A stretch of 64,000 nt of DNA from Scylla paramamosain (taxonomy: Eukaryota; Arthropoda; Malacostraca; Decapoda; Portunidae): contig NC_087186.1 in NCBI RefSeq assembly GCF_035594125.1, forward strand, positions 1,586,228 to 1,650,227. The letters run 5' to 3'. Position 1 is the first letter of the stretch, and each line of letters starts with the position of its first letter. A model generated the notes under the pieces. That model saw nothing but the letters and a program-made list of their open reading frames with translations, was not told where the DNA came from and searched no databases. The translations under genes and the position numbers were made by a program. Shown one piece after another: positions 21,850 to 31,878 of the stretch.

Positions 21850-24800
21850 ATGGCTGGCCGGCCCCGCTTCCACACAACCACGTCAAGGGCTCCCAGGACA
21901 CCTGGGGTCCCCAGCAGCCATCTCGCCACCACACTGGAGATGCAGCAGGCGCTGATGGCCATGCAACAAGCCCTCGCACGCCGGTCGCCTGCCTCCAGAG
22001 TCCCGACCTCTGCCACGCCGGAGAAGTGTGAGGCTGAGATGTCCACAGCCTCGTTTCGTTCCTGGAGGAGGTCTGCCGAGTGCTGGGTTAGGCTGAACCA
22101 ATGGGGCGCGCCGGAGGCCGTGCTACACATCCGCCTTCTCTGCACACCGGCCCTGCAACGCACGCTGGACACAAGGTACACCATGCTGCAATGGGAGGCC
22201 CTGTCGACGACCGAGGCACTGGACGCCATCGAGAACCTGGTACTGAAGGGAACCAACCAAGCGGCCGTGTGGAGCACCTTCTTCAGTAGCCGTCAGGCGC
22301 CCGGTGAGTCAGTCTCGGACTTCTTCAGGCAGTGTTCCCAGACTGCCGCCGACTGCGGGTTTCAGTGCCCTTCGTGTGGTGATGATTTGGCGGAATACAT
22401 GCTGCTGCGGAAGTTGATGGGCGGCCTAAGCGATCCGGTGATGAAGAGAGAGGTATTCCAGTTGTGTAAACAGTTTACCAGTGTTGATAAGCTACGAACA
22501 TTCTGCCTTACATTTGAATCCGCTGCCAGGGACGCCAACTTTGGCGGGAGTTTTACGCGGGAAGTGGCGGGGGCTGAGCTTGACGCGCCGTTGCCAGACG
22601 TGGCACAGGAGGTGGTAGCTGGAGCACACCGCCACCCCGCGCCAGCCTCGGTGCACACGCGCCCACCCGCCAACCGCCCCCACACCCCCGTCGAGAAGCC
22701 CTGTGGCAACTGTGGAGGTACTCACGCCCCTGGGAGAGTACACTGCCCCGCCAGGTCGCTGAACTGCTACAAATGTGGGAAACCCGGACATGTCGAGAAA
22801 ATGTGTCGCAGCGGCGGGAGGAGATCAATGACCCCAGGCTTGGAGGCGGCTGTCTCGGTCCCCCAGCTGACGTCTGGGGCCGTGCTGGTGGCTGGCACCG
22901 CTACGTGCCCCCACCCGACGCTCCACGTCTCCGTCACCAGTGAGGGGCGTGCAACGTGCGAGGTGATGGCCGTGGCCGACACAGGGGCCCAGGTGTGTGT
23001 GGGCGGCAGGGGGCTTCTCACCTCCCTCTCTTTACGGCCTACGCAGTTGAAGCGTCGGGCTGGCCTGAGAGACATCGCCAACATGCCCCTCCAGCTGCTG
23101 GGCTCTGCAGTGTGCACCATATCCCACGGGGGCCGCTTGTCCACCCAGGAGATTTGCTTTGTGGACTCTGCACGTCACCTCTTCCTCTCACTCAGTACGT
23201 GCATGGAGCTTGGACTCGTGCCCCGGGACTTTCCCCGTCACACACAGGTTGCGGCGGGCGCATCCCAGGCGCCGCCCGCTCGCCAGCCTGGCCTGACGGA
23301 GGCGCCGACAAGACCCGCGGCCATCCCCCTGCCACCCCTGGAGAAGAACGTGGGCCGCCTGGAGGAGTGGCTCCTTCGCCATTTCTCATCATCAACCTTC
23401 AACGTAGGCCGCTGCCCACTCCCTGTCATGGCAGGTGAGCCACACCGTATCCACCTGCTCCCCGACGCCGTACCTCACACCTGCCACACCCCGGTCCCCG
23501 TACCACGTCATTGGGAGGCGGAAGTAAAGAAACAGCTGGACGAGGACGTACGCATGGGAGTCATCGAGCCGGTCCCAGCCGGGGAGGCGACAAGGTGGTG
23601 TGCCAGGATGGTCGTCGTGGCAAAGAAGTCGGGCCAGCCGCGACGCACGGTCGACTATCAGAAGCTTAACGCCGTCTGCCTCCGGGAGACGCACCACACG
23701 CCCACCCCTTTCGACATGGTGGCGGCCATCCCTGCCCACACGTTCAAGACCGTCGCCGACGCCCACTGGGGTTTCCATCAGGTGGAACTGGAAGAGGAAA
23801 GCCGGAAACTCACCACCTTCATCACACCCTGGGGGCGGTACAGGTACCGGCGGACCCCCATGGGCCACTGCGCGGCCCCTGACGCCTACACCAAGCGCTT
23901 CGACGACGCCCTAGTGGACATCCAACGCAAGTTTAAATGCATCGACGACACCCTCCTACACGACGAGTCCGTGGAGGGGGCATTCTGGCACGCCTACGAG
24001 CTGCTGGAGGCGTGTGCCAGGCAGGGCATTACGTTGAAGCCCGAGAAGTTCCGGTTTGGCCGGAGGGAAGTGGAATTCGTGGGCTTTCATGTGGGCTGGG
24101 AGTCCTACAAACCCACCGACGAGCGTCTGGCAGCAGTGCGGGACTTCAGCATGCCAGCCAAGCCCACCCTGACCGACATCAGGTCGTGGTTCGGGTTCGT
24201 GAACCAGCTGGCTCCCTTCATCGCCACTGCCCCCATCATGGAGCCGTTCAGAGACCTACTGAAGAGACCGCAGGGTAAACGAGTGTACTGGGACGAACAC
24301 CTACAGGAAAAATTCCAGCAAGCTAAGGAGACGGTCTGCCAGCTGGCCAAGGACGGGCTGGCATTCTACGACCGCTCCAGGCCCACTATTGCCATGACCG
24401 ACTTCAGCAAGGAGGGTATCGGTTTCGTGGTCCTCCAGCAGCACTGCGGGTGCGGGACGGCGGAGGCTCCCTTCTGCTGTAGGAGCGGGTGGCGTCTTGC
24501 GCTCTGCGGCAGCCGGCACCTGTCAGCGGCCGAGGCTGGGTACGCCTCAGTTGAGGGGGAAGCCCTTGCGGTGGTATGGTGCCTGCGGAAGGCACGCCTG
24601 TTCCTGCTGGGGTGCCCAAACCTGGTGCTGGTCACCGACCACCGCCCCCTAGTGAGGCTCCTGGGGGACAGGGCACTGAAGGACATCGTTAACCCCAGGC
24701 TCTTCGCGCTGAAGGAGAAGACGCTGCAGTATAGGTTCGCCGTCAAGTATCTATCAGGGAAGCGCAACTGTGCTGCAGACTTCCTGTCCCGTTACCCTGC

Positions 24801-26232
24801 CCTCCGCACTTCACCAGACAGCTGCGACGAGAACCTCGCCGTGGATTTGGAGGTGGCTACAGCGGCGGCTACCACGGCCGCCCTTACCGACAACGGCTGC
24901 ATCACACTGGATGAGGCGTCAGTCACTAGCGCTGCCGCAGACGACCCAGTATACCAGCTGCTGGTGGCCAAGGTCCTGACGGGTGACTGGAGCCCGCAGA
25001 GGTCCCGAGAAGTGGCTTGCCTCCGCCAGTTTTACGGGGTCAGAGACAGACTGTCAGTGTCCCAGGGACTGGTCACGTACACCTTCGACCAGGGGTCCGT
25101 TAGGCTGGTGATTCCCGAGCCCCTACGCCAGCAGGTGGCCACTCACCTCCACGCGGGTCATCAGGGGCTTGACTCCATGCTCCGCAGGGCCCGCCAGTCG
25201 GTTTACTGGCCCGGTATGGACGGGGACCTTCAGCACCTGCGGTCGACATGCTCAGCCTGCAACGCCCACGCCCCCTCCCAGTCACCAGAGCCCCTAGTCA
25301 TCACCCCGCCACCAGAGTATCCCTTCCAGTGCACAGTGACGGACCTGTTCCAGCTCGAGGGCAACACCTACTTAGTGTACGCCGACAGGCTCACAGGATG
25401 GCTGGAGATCGGCCACCTCCCCAGTAGTGCCTCCTCCAGTAAACTCATGGCTCACTTCCGCCGCTTCTTCGCTCGCTGGGGGGCACCAGAGGAGGTGTCT
25501 ACGGACGGCGGCACCAACCTCGTAAGTGAGGAGATGCAAGACTTCTTCAGGCGCTGGGGGGTTAGAGTGCGTGTCTCGTCAGCCCACTACCCCCAGTCCA
25601 ATGGCCGAGCCGAGGCGGCAGTCAAGTCCGCCAAGAGGATGCTACGACTTAACATTGGCCCCACCGGCAGCCTCGACACGGACAAGCTGTCGGCCGCTCT
25701 CCTACAGTACCACAACACGCCCCTGCGAGGGGCTGACAGCTCACCCGCTCAGCTCGCCACGGGCCGCCACCTCAGAGACGGCGTCCCCACAGCCCGGTGT
25801 AACTACAAGGTGGACCAGCACTGGCGATGGGCCCTCCGACGTAGGGAGTTAGCCATGGCCCGGTCTGGGGACGAGAGGGTGGAACGCCAGGGGCCAGTCA
25901 GAACCCTTGAACCCCTTTCCCCGGGCTCTAGAGTGTGGGTGCAGAAACAGATGACTAAGGTATGGGACAGGAGTGGAGTGGTAGCTGAGGCACTCCCACA
26001 CCGCCAATATACCGTCAGGTTGGATGGTAGTGGCCGTCTGTCGCTCCGCAACCGTCGGCACCTGAGGGTGAAACGGGGGGCAACCCTCGCCAGCCCCGCA
26101 CCGTCTCACGCGGGACCCACACCCGCAACCAGCCCCACCCCACAGCCCCGGCAGTCAACCCCATCACGCCCACGGAGGACTTCTCGTCGTCCCCAGTGGT
26201 TAGCCGACTACGACGAGTCCTCTCCACCTTAA
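21850..26232 (+). CDS. Gag-Pol polyprotein of Ty3/Gypsy element 1
   Basis: A 1460-residue single frame from ATG 21850 (MAGRPRFHTT); an in-frame GTG at 21835 is not a likely start. Order: capsid-like Gag; zinc knuckles near residues 285 (CGNCGGTH...C) and 306 (CYKCGKPGHVEKMC); aspartic protease DTGAQ at 377; RT with PRRTVDYQKLN, PWGRYRYRRTPMGHCAAP and active box CIDD at 697-700; RNase H with MTDFS (D851), EGEALAV, TDHRPL, AADFLSR; integrase with H-x3-H/C-x2-C zinc finger from 1101, D1165, D1219 and E1255 (D-x35-E). All catalytic residues are present. No gag-pol frameshift signal is needed, so Gag and Pol would be made in equal amounts unless processed. The C-terminus is proline- and arginine-rich, with no chromodomain recognised. 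Likely competent for cut-and-paste of cDNA. Confidence 0.95.
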   Translation: MAGRPRFHTTTSRAPRTPGVPSSHLATTLEMQQALMAMQQALARRSPASRVPTSATPEKCEAEMSTASFRSWRRSAECWVRLNQWGAPEAVLHIRLLCTPALQRTLDTRYTMLQWEALSTTEALDAIENLVLKGTNQAAVWSTFFSSRQAPGESVSDFFRQCSQTAADCGFQCPSCGDDLAEYMLLRKLMGGLSDPVMKREVFQLCKQFTSVDKLRTFCLTFESAARDANFGGSFTREVAGAELDAPLPDVAQEVVAGAHRHPAPASVHTRPPANRPHTPVEKPCGNCGGTHAPGRVHCPARSLNCYKCGKPGHVEKMCRSGGRRSMTPGLEAAVSVPQLTSGAVLVAGTATCPHPTLHVSVTSEGRATCEVMAVADTGAQVCVGGRGLLTSLSLRPTQLKRRAGLRDIANMPLQLLGSAVCTISHGGRLSTQEICFVDSARHLFLSLSTCMELGLVPRDFPRHTQVAAGASQAPPARQPGLTEAPTRPAAIPLPPLEKNVGRLEEWLLRHFSSSTFNVGRCPLPVMAGEPHRIHLLPDAVPHTCHTPVPVPRHWEAEVKKQLDEDVRMGVIEPVPAGEATRWCARMVVVAKKSGQPRRTVDYQKLNAVCLRETHHTPTPFDMVAAIPAHTFKTVADAHWGFHQVELEEESRKLTTFITPWGRYRYRRTPMGHCAAPDAYTKRFDDALVDIQRKFKCIDDTLLHDESVEGAFWHAYELLEACARQGITLKPEKFRFGRREVEFVGFHVGWESYKPTDERLAAVRDFSMPAKPTLTDIRSWFGFVNQLAPFIATAPIMEPFRDLLKRPQGKRVYWDEHLQEKFQQAKETVCQLAKDGLAFYDRSRPTIAMTDFSKEGIGFVVLQQHCGCGTAEAPFCCRSGWRLALCGSRHLSAAEAGYASVEGEALAVVWCLRKARLFLLGCPNLVLVTDHRPLVRLLGDRALKDIVNPRLFALKEKTLQYRFAVKYLSGKRNCAADFLSRYPALRTSPDSCDENLAVDLEVATAAATTAALTDNGCITLDEASVTSAAADDPVYQLLVAKVLTGDWSPQRSREVACLRQFYGVRDRLSVSQGLVTYTFDQGSVRLVIPEPLRQQVATHLHAGHQGLDSMLRRARQSVYWPGMDGDLQHLRSTCSACNAHAPSQSPEPLVITPPPEYPFQCTVTDLFQLEGNTYLVYADRLTGWLEIGHLPSSASSSKLMAHFRRFFARWGAPEEVSTDGGTNLVSEEMQDFFRRWGVRVRVSSAHYPQSNGRAEAAVKSAKRMLRLNIGPTGSLDTDKLSAALLQYHNTPLRGADSSPAQLATGRHLRDGVPTARCNYKVDQHWRWALRRRELAMARSGDERVERQGPVRTLEPLSPGSRVWVQKQMTKVWDRSGVVAEALPHRQYTVRLDGSGRLSLRNRRHLRVKRGATLASPAPSHAGPTPATSPTPQPRQSTPSRPRRTSRRPQWLADYDESSPP

Positions 26233-26433
26233 TTGTAATTATTGGTATAATCCCTTGTACAACCTGTTTTATTTATGCAATGTTATTAAGGAATCTTATG
26301 TTTCTCAGGTGGAAGCATGCCAACTTATGTTGCCTCATGTATATCCTTCTTTCGGCTGTGTTTATTCTATAATCCATTATGTATTTCCGTTAAGCCCATA
26401 TGCTATTTACCATATGTTTAACTGGGGGGGAGA
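26233..26433 (+). other. 3' untranslated region and polypurine tract, element 1
   Basis: About 190 bp of AT-rich sequence without an ORF, then actgggggggaga next to the 3' LTR. No env. Confidence 0.8.
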
Positions 26434-26572
26434 TGTAGGATATAGCTGTTATATCTATCGCATACGGTACGATATGTTGGCCCTCCCGGCACCACTGTAC
26501 GCTCTGCCGCTCTCGAGGCAGTCCAGGGAATAAAGGTCTTAAGGAAGCACTGCGTCTTCCTTACACCCTACA
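26434..26572 (+). repeat. 3' LTR of Ty3/Gypsy element 1
   Basis: 139 bp; I see no difference from 21689-21827. Confidence 0.95.
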
Positions 26573-26923
26573 GATAGCTTTTTCTAAATTATTCCATTTT
26601 TTTCTGCCGTCTGTTTTCCTGTGCATTCATCTTTCAGCTGTTCATACTTGTTTCATACTTTTAATGCAAACTGATTCTTTATTCCCTCCGTTTTTAACAG
26701 TTGCAGGTGTCGTCTTGGTTTCCTTTCATTAATCCTTATCTTCTTAGGCTTTGCCTGTACAGTAGCCACCACTGTTACGTGGTCACTATTGCAATCAGCT
26801 CCTGGGTACGTCTTAACTTGCTGGATTGAATTTCTAAATCTCTCGTTTATTTTTATCTATCTGGTTTCTAGCTGTGTCACCAGGACTTTTCTATGTCCAG
26901 AGATATCTTGGATGATGCCTGAA

Positions 26924-27725
26924 CTACGTGTTTGCTATTATTTGTTCATTCTCTAAACACCAATCAACAAACCTATCACCTCTCTCATTTCTTTGTCCCA
27001 ATCCATGTGGACCTACAATGTTCCCCGTTCTTCCTAGTCCAGCTTTAGCATTAAGGTCACCCATCATTATTATAACCTCATGTTCTTTGCATTGTTCTCT
27101 TGCTTGATTTACTTCGGAATAGAATTGGTCTACTTCTTCCTCTTCATGTTCAGATGTGGGTGCATATACTTGTATAATGCAGATGTTGAAAGGGACACCT
27201 TTTAAGCGCACTACAATAACTCTGTCTGGTATAGCCCAGTATCCAATTAGATATTTTTTCATAATTTTATCTAGCATCATCCCTACCCCCTCTCTCAGCT
27301 GTCTGACCTCCGGAGTAAATAAAACTTCCTCCTGTCCGTGTCTCAACACATCTAACTCCTGGCCATCTCACTTCACTGAGACCCAATACATTCACATTCA
27401 ACCTCCTCATCTCATTCTCCACATTCTTCCTTTTTCCTGTTTTATATATTGTTCTAATGTTCCAAGTGGCGATCCTCATTTTACTTCTTTTCGGCTTCTT
27501 TGGTACAGTAGCTTGATGACGGTCGACTGTCGCCTGTACCGCGTGACTGTTTCGACCGGGCGAGGCATCCACACCATTCTCAATAGCATGGGTTTCATTA
27601 ACGCCGTTGTGGTGTATTCTTCTTTGTGACATATCCATGTTTTTTTCTTGGAAATTATACATGGTGAGGTCTCCAGTTTTCTTCCATGCCATGGTTATAA
27701 GCCATGGACCTAGCCTTTGCCTCAA
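26924..27725 (-). pseudogene. RTE endonuclease, frameshifted
   Basis: Two overlapping frames form one APE-type endonuclease. 27267-27725 has RIATWNIRTIYKTGKRKNVE, VLGLSEVRWPG and SFIYSGGQ. 26924-27349 has IIQVYAPTSEHEEEEVDQFY, IMMGDLNAKAG and ERGDRFVDWCLENEQIIANT. The catalytic pattern (N, E, D-x-N) is visible; the frameshift lies near 27270-27345. Confidence 0.88.
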
Positions 27726-27845
27726 AAGGCTTATCCTACAAGGCAGCAGGTGGTTTGGAGTCAGAGTTTTCCTTTTCCTAGCCTTTGCCTAAAGAGGCAC
27801 ACCCTACAAGGCAGCAGGGACCCTAGACAGGGGCTACCACTCCGA
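27709..27845. repeat. 68-bp tandem duplication in the RTE leader
   Basis: cctagcctttgcct...ctacaaggcagcagg begins at 27709 and again at 27777. It lies upstream of the endonuclease, so it is probably a repeated 5' UTR or promoter unit. Confidence 0.8.
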
Positions 27846-27929
27846 GTCAGAGTGGACCTGGGAGTAATGACGATTAAAGTGGTAGCTCCACTTTCCCTAC
27901 AACTCTGAGAGTCCCCAATCAGAGCCTCG

Positions 27930-27933
<4 letters not shown>

Positions 27934-28006
<73 letters not shown>
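27934..28006. repeat. (AT)n microsatellite at the 5' end of the RTE element
   Basis: About 72 bp of AT; counterpart of 19636-19751. Confidence 0.97.
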
Positions 28007-28010
<4 letters not shown>

Positions 28011-28520
28011 CAGTTGTGTTACCAGCACTAAACCCTGACACTTCAATCTCTCCTCCCTCACCCTCAAACCCTGTCACCTTCCCTCAACATTCATGTGAAC
28101 GCTGCTGTATTGCTTCCCTATCTCCCAATCCCTCCCTCTACTACGTTCTTCCAGATGAAACTCAGTTGGTCTTTATAGAAACTGAGCTTTGGTTGTTTAT
28201 ATTATAAGGTAAACTAAAACACCAGGAGTTTAAGCCGCATAGTGATGGGACTGTCAATGCTGACAATAATTCCCATCTTAGCGATCTTGCCCTCACCAGT
28301 AAAAGTGACGGACTTGCGCTTCCCGCCAGTGTCCAACCAGAGGTTCGATCCCTGTCAATTATCTCTGACAGCCAATTTATTCCGACTTCAGATCAATTCC
28401 TTATTGTTTCTTTAACGTGCCCAAGAGCAGCGTGACACTCCTTCCTCCTCTTGCTCTATAATTCATGCCTGTATTGAGGTCGTCTTGTTAGGGCTAGTTG
28501 TTATTCTTCTTCTTTTTCTT

Positions 28521-28526
<6 letters not shown>
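28007..28526. other. Unclassified pyrimidine-rich gap
   Basis: 28030-28160 is C/T-rich on the plus strand. Apart from the B-box segment nothing is recognised. Confidence 0.4.
28245..28400 (+). repeat. Possible tRNA-derived SINE remnant
   Basis: Contains GGTTCGATCCC (28353-28363), an exact RNA polymerase III B-box core, preceded by gacttgcgcttcccgccagt. A possible A box (ttagcgatcttgcc) lies ~80 bp upstream, farther than in a tRNA gene, and no cloverleaf can be closed. Could be chance. Confidence 0.3.

Positions 28527-28564
<38 letters not shown>
28527..28564. repeat. (TTA)n microsatellite
   Basis: About 12 TTA units. Confidence 0.95.
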
Positions 28565-28565
<1 letters not shown>

Positions 28566-28639
28566 TCTCCTCTTCTCTGCCTGGCTTGTGCATGCTGACG
28601 TCAGGCGAATATGGATGTTAGGTAGGTTTATTTAATATT

Positions 28640-28918
28640 CACATAGAACATATTTCATGGACAAGACTGCGAGTAAATGCACACTGTCTTGTGGTGGAGA
28701 AAGGTCGCTGGAACCGACGGGAGTGGGGCCGCCTTCCCCTGGAGGAGGGGCTGTGTCACTGTGGCTTAGTGCAAACTGAAACACACGTCCTTGAGAGTTG
28801 TCCCTTGATCTTTCACCTAAGAAATATGTACAATATCACAACTGTCAAGGAGCTATTGCTTGATAGAATAGACTATAGTAATACGTGTGCTATTCATAAA
28901 ATATTGGCCTTGTATTAA
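28640..28918 (+). pseudogene. C-terminal zinc-motif tail of a LINE-like protein
   Basis: Plus-strand frame TRLRVNAHCLVVEKGRWNRR, then LCHCGLVQTETHVLESCPLI, ending at a stop at 28916-28918. The C-x-C-x8-H-x4-C pattern with HVL.SCP is common at the ends of non-LTR RT proteins. No RT domain precedes it; no ATG supports an independent gene. Could also be a domesticated fragment. Confidence 0.5.
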
Positions 28919-29500
28919 AGTGAATGCTTATTCTCACTTGATAAAAGCAATGTTTTACTATGCTTTTCAGCAGTGTAAATTTTGGGTTAAATAAAAGAAT
29001 CTACTATTAAATATATTAATTATAAGAATTTACGATTTTCTTTTTTAGGTATGTAGTTTTATAGGGATTGTTTAATTTTTTTTCGTACTTGAAGTTAACT
29101 CTTAAATTTAATGTTTGGTGGTTTGTCTTCTAGCTTGTGGGAGTTTTAGTGATTTTTATACAACATGCATTTTTTTTTATGTTCACAGTTTTGAATAACA
29201 GTACCAAGCTTTATTAATTTTATACAACACACATCTGTATTTTTTTTTTATATTGTTTGAAATAGCATTTCGAAGTAGAACTGTATAGTTCAAAAAGTTA
29301 GTTTTTGTAATTTGGACGAAAGTTTCCTTTTAATTTCTGTATATGTATTGATTTTTCTGTGGTCAATAAACTGTATGTATCGGTATGTATATGAATAGGA
29401 GAGATTATACATATTTCATTATTTATGTAGTATTATCATTATTTTAATTGTAACCTTTCTTTTAGAATTATAAAATTGTTATTTGATAATATGTCAACTT
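28919..29500. other. AT-rich unclassified gap
   Basis: Long T runs, no ORF or repeat recognised. Confidence 0.5.
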
Positions 29501-29850
29501 TTGCAGCCTACGGTGCCAGTGTCAGTGGGTGCCGGCAGAGGAGCGTTGGCGGCTCTCCGGTGTGTGGCTTGTTCCAAGGGCTATATACACCGGTGTATAT
29601 AGATCTTGGCTTGTTCGTTAGGCAGCCTTGCCTCCGTCTGTAAATCTTGTAAATACACAAAAACTTTGGTGACCTGACGTTTCCACATCCCCGCTAATTC
29701 TTACTGAACTAAACATCACTAAGCAGAACCAGAGAAATAAGGCTACTATGAGTAATATGGTGATTACAACGGTGACAACTTCATCTGAGACTACTACACC
29801 GATTCACCATAACAGTCTTGAAGGTAGTAGATGTGCAAACGGTCTGAGGC
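29500..29850 (+). mobile_element. LTR end, primer site and gag start remnant
   Basis: gtaaatacacaaaaactt is followed by TGGTGACCTGACGTTTCC (29667-29684), a typical Gypsy-type junction (LTR end, then TGGTGACC). An ATG at 29748 opens MSNMVITTVTTSSETTTPIH and stops after ~36 codons. The preceding GC-rich stretch with palindrome 29581-29602 would be LTR. The rest of the element is missing. Confidence 0.45.
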
Positions 29851-31310
29851 ATGAGGTTTGAAGCCAGCGAACCGTTAATCAACCCTGTCGTTGCAGGCTA
29901 AGAGGATGATTGTCAAATAAGGATTGATCATCCAATGGAAATATTTCACGGGTACTGGGAGTAACGTTGGTATGTTCAAAATATAGATTTCTTTTCAATT
30001 TTATTTTCATTAAGGGAAGTAAACTGACCTCACAACACGGTGATATCATTACATGTAGTAGGTATCTCGTGTTTGTGGGTGTTTGTTTGGTTGATATGCA
30101 TTTTTAGCCCCCTATGTTGAAGATGCTGTCTGGATCAGGTCAGGTAAGTTCTGGGAAATGTCATGTCTGTATATGGGTTGGCCTAAGCCCACTCAGGTCA
30201 AGCAACCATTCACACATACTTTCTCAGTTTCTCATTTTAATATAGATCCCGTGAAGACAGGAACGTCATTACGTGTGTGCTCTGCTATAATGAATAGTTG
30301 TAATGCATTTGGGTGCAATGAGAGAGCGTTAAAGAAAAAAAAATTCTTCTATTGCAGTTCACTGCAAGTAATTCATCTACTAATTTTCAATTCAAAATTG
30401 TGTTTTAAACAATTGTGAATGGCTTTGACGAACAAGGAACAGGTTGTCTGCACCTTAACAGTTTGATCAGAGACCAGCTTTGTCAATCTCCCACGGTGCG
30501 TTGCTGGGTTTGGAACGTGTCCTTGATGTTAATGATATTATATAGTTGTACGGTAGATGTGTCCAATAGTGGATGGTGAATGTAACTTCTTTTCCTTGTT
30601 TTCATATGAAAAATCGAATTCAATACAGCATAACAAAGGTTTTTGCACTTGTGTACTCGATACTAAATTTTAGAGCTCTGTAGACGAAGACACAACCAGA
30701 TATGTATTTCTCATAAAACATGATTGCGGATAAATTACGTATGTTAAACTATTAATGTTTGCTAATGCGGATGTGGTTGTGGATTTTTTACCTGCACATC
30801 AGCGGGTGGGGTTGTGGATACGAATAATTTTTACATATATCACAGTAATACAGAGAGAAGAGAAAGAGAGAAGACGGAAAAAAATAGATAGCAAAAAGAT
30901 CAATAAAAGATGTATCATATATTTCAAGAATGTAAAAATAAATCTAACTGAGGAAGGCATATACACGGGGCAAGGATATGGAGTAAAGTAGAAGCAGGAG
31001 GGGGAGGTAGATGAAGGAAGAACGAAACGGGATACTTATTCCCCACTATTTCCTCTCTCCTTCTAATGATTCACTCATTCCTCACCCTTCCTGTTTATAT
31101 TTTTTATCTCTACTTTCTTCCCATACTCCCATCTGCCTCGTTCAACCCTCACCAACTTCTTTGACCCATGTACTCTCCACCCTCCGATACAAACGCCCTT
31201 CCTTCCTCTACTTCACAATATGTCCCTTCCTCCCCTGTTCCTTTCCTTTCCTGTCTTCTTTCGTCTTGTCTCAAAGTTTCCTCCCTGTCACCTCTCCTCC
31301 CTTTATCTGT
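29851..31310. other. Unclassified gap
   Basis: Mostly AT-rich. At 30289 MNSCNAFGCNERALKKKK resembles the first residues of a THAP zinc finger (C-x4-C), but the His/Cys partner is absent. 31030-31310 is strongly C/T-rich. No gene supported. Confidence 0.35.
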
Positions 31311-31319
31311 TAGAGATAA

Positions 31320-31530
31320 GGGACTGCTGCGACTTCATGAGCAGTGAGCGTGTTGCGACTCTCATGCTTGGCGAACGCGCTACGAACCCGCGACGAACGT
31401 GTTGCGACTATATTGCTACACCAACGCGAATCTACTGCGAATATGTAGAACGCGTTGCGTACGTGCTGCCACTCCACTGCGGATGCGCAGTGGATCGATA
31501 AGTCGCACTGCATTTGCGACTTATCGATTG
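31320..31530. repeat. CpG-rich TGCGACT repeat block ending in a hairpin
   Basis: gttgcgact and related words (tgcgac, aacgcgtt, cgaacg) recur. A perfect 14-bp inverted repeat atcgataagtcgca / tgcgacttatcgat lies at 31494-31507 and 31515-31528. It is much more CpG-rich than its surroundings and could be the subterminal region of a DNA transposon. Confidence 0.55.
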
Positions 31531-31531
31531 A

Positions 31532-31667
<136 letters not shown>

Positions 31668-31878
31668 CGGCTATGATCTTTTCCTATTTGCATGAGCACT
31701 CTTTGTGTACACGCCATCATGATCCTTCTTTGGTTAGCTAAATTCGAGTTTATGCAGCTTGAGTTGGGCCTTCAGCTGGAGGACATTGAAACTGACCTGG
31801 TTGTGAATAGACGGCGAAAGGCAAGAAACCATGAGTTCTTAGGCAACAAGATTTTGACCATTATGCCAATGTGATAAA

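Larger units (their letters stand above)
21689..26572 (+). mobile_element. Ty3/Gypsy element 1, structurally complete
   Basis: 4.88 kb: 139-bp LTRs that look identical, primer site TGGCGCAGTGATTGG right after the 5' LTR, one uninterrupted gag-pol ORF, polypurine tract ctgggggggaga before the 3' LTR, and 5-bp target duplication. No env-like ORF. Identical LTRs and an open frame imply recent insertion. It interrupts the RTE LINE and lies in the opposite orientation to it. Confidence 0.96.
21684..26577. repeat. 5-bp target duplication GATAG around Ty3/Gypsy element 1
   Basis: GATAG at 21684-21688 and again at 26573-26577, flush with the two LTRs. Confidence 0.92.
19752..27932 (-). mobile_element. 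RTE-type LINE, split by a Ty3/Gypsy element
   Basis: On the minus strand: a 5' leader with 68-bp duplicated segment (27709-27845), endonuclease (26924-27725), linker, then RT to a stop near 19756. The Ty3/Gypsy element at 21689-26572 interrupts the linker with duplication GATAG. (AT)n tracts border both ends (19636-19751 and 27934-28006). RT and endonuclease have frameshifts and a lost catalytic aspartate, so it is a pseudogene. Confidence 0.88.

Noticed and set aside
21794..26227. Many 60-160 residue ORFs antisense to or shifted within the Ty3/Gypsy polyprotein
   Set aside because: Shadows caused by the high GC content of the gag-pol frame; no domain, no promoter, and the true frame has all catalytic motifs.
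21689..26572. Endogenous virus with envelope
   Set aside because: Only ~190 bp of non-coding DNA lies between the pol stop and the polypurine tract; no env-like frame on the plus strand.
28245..28400. Functional tRNA gene
   Set aside because: B box is present, but no cloverleaf or correctly spaced A box can be drawn.
30289..30418. THAP-domain gene
   Set aside because: Only the first C-x4-C and basic run are present; no matching C-x-H or downstream domain, and the frame becomes A/T-run residues.
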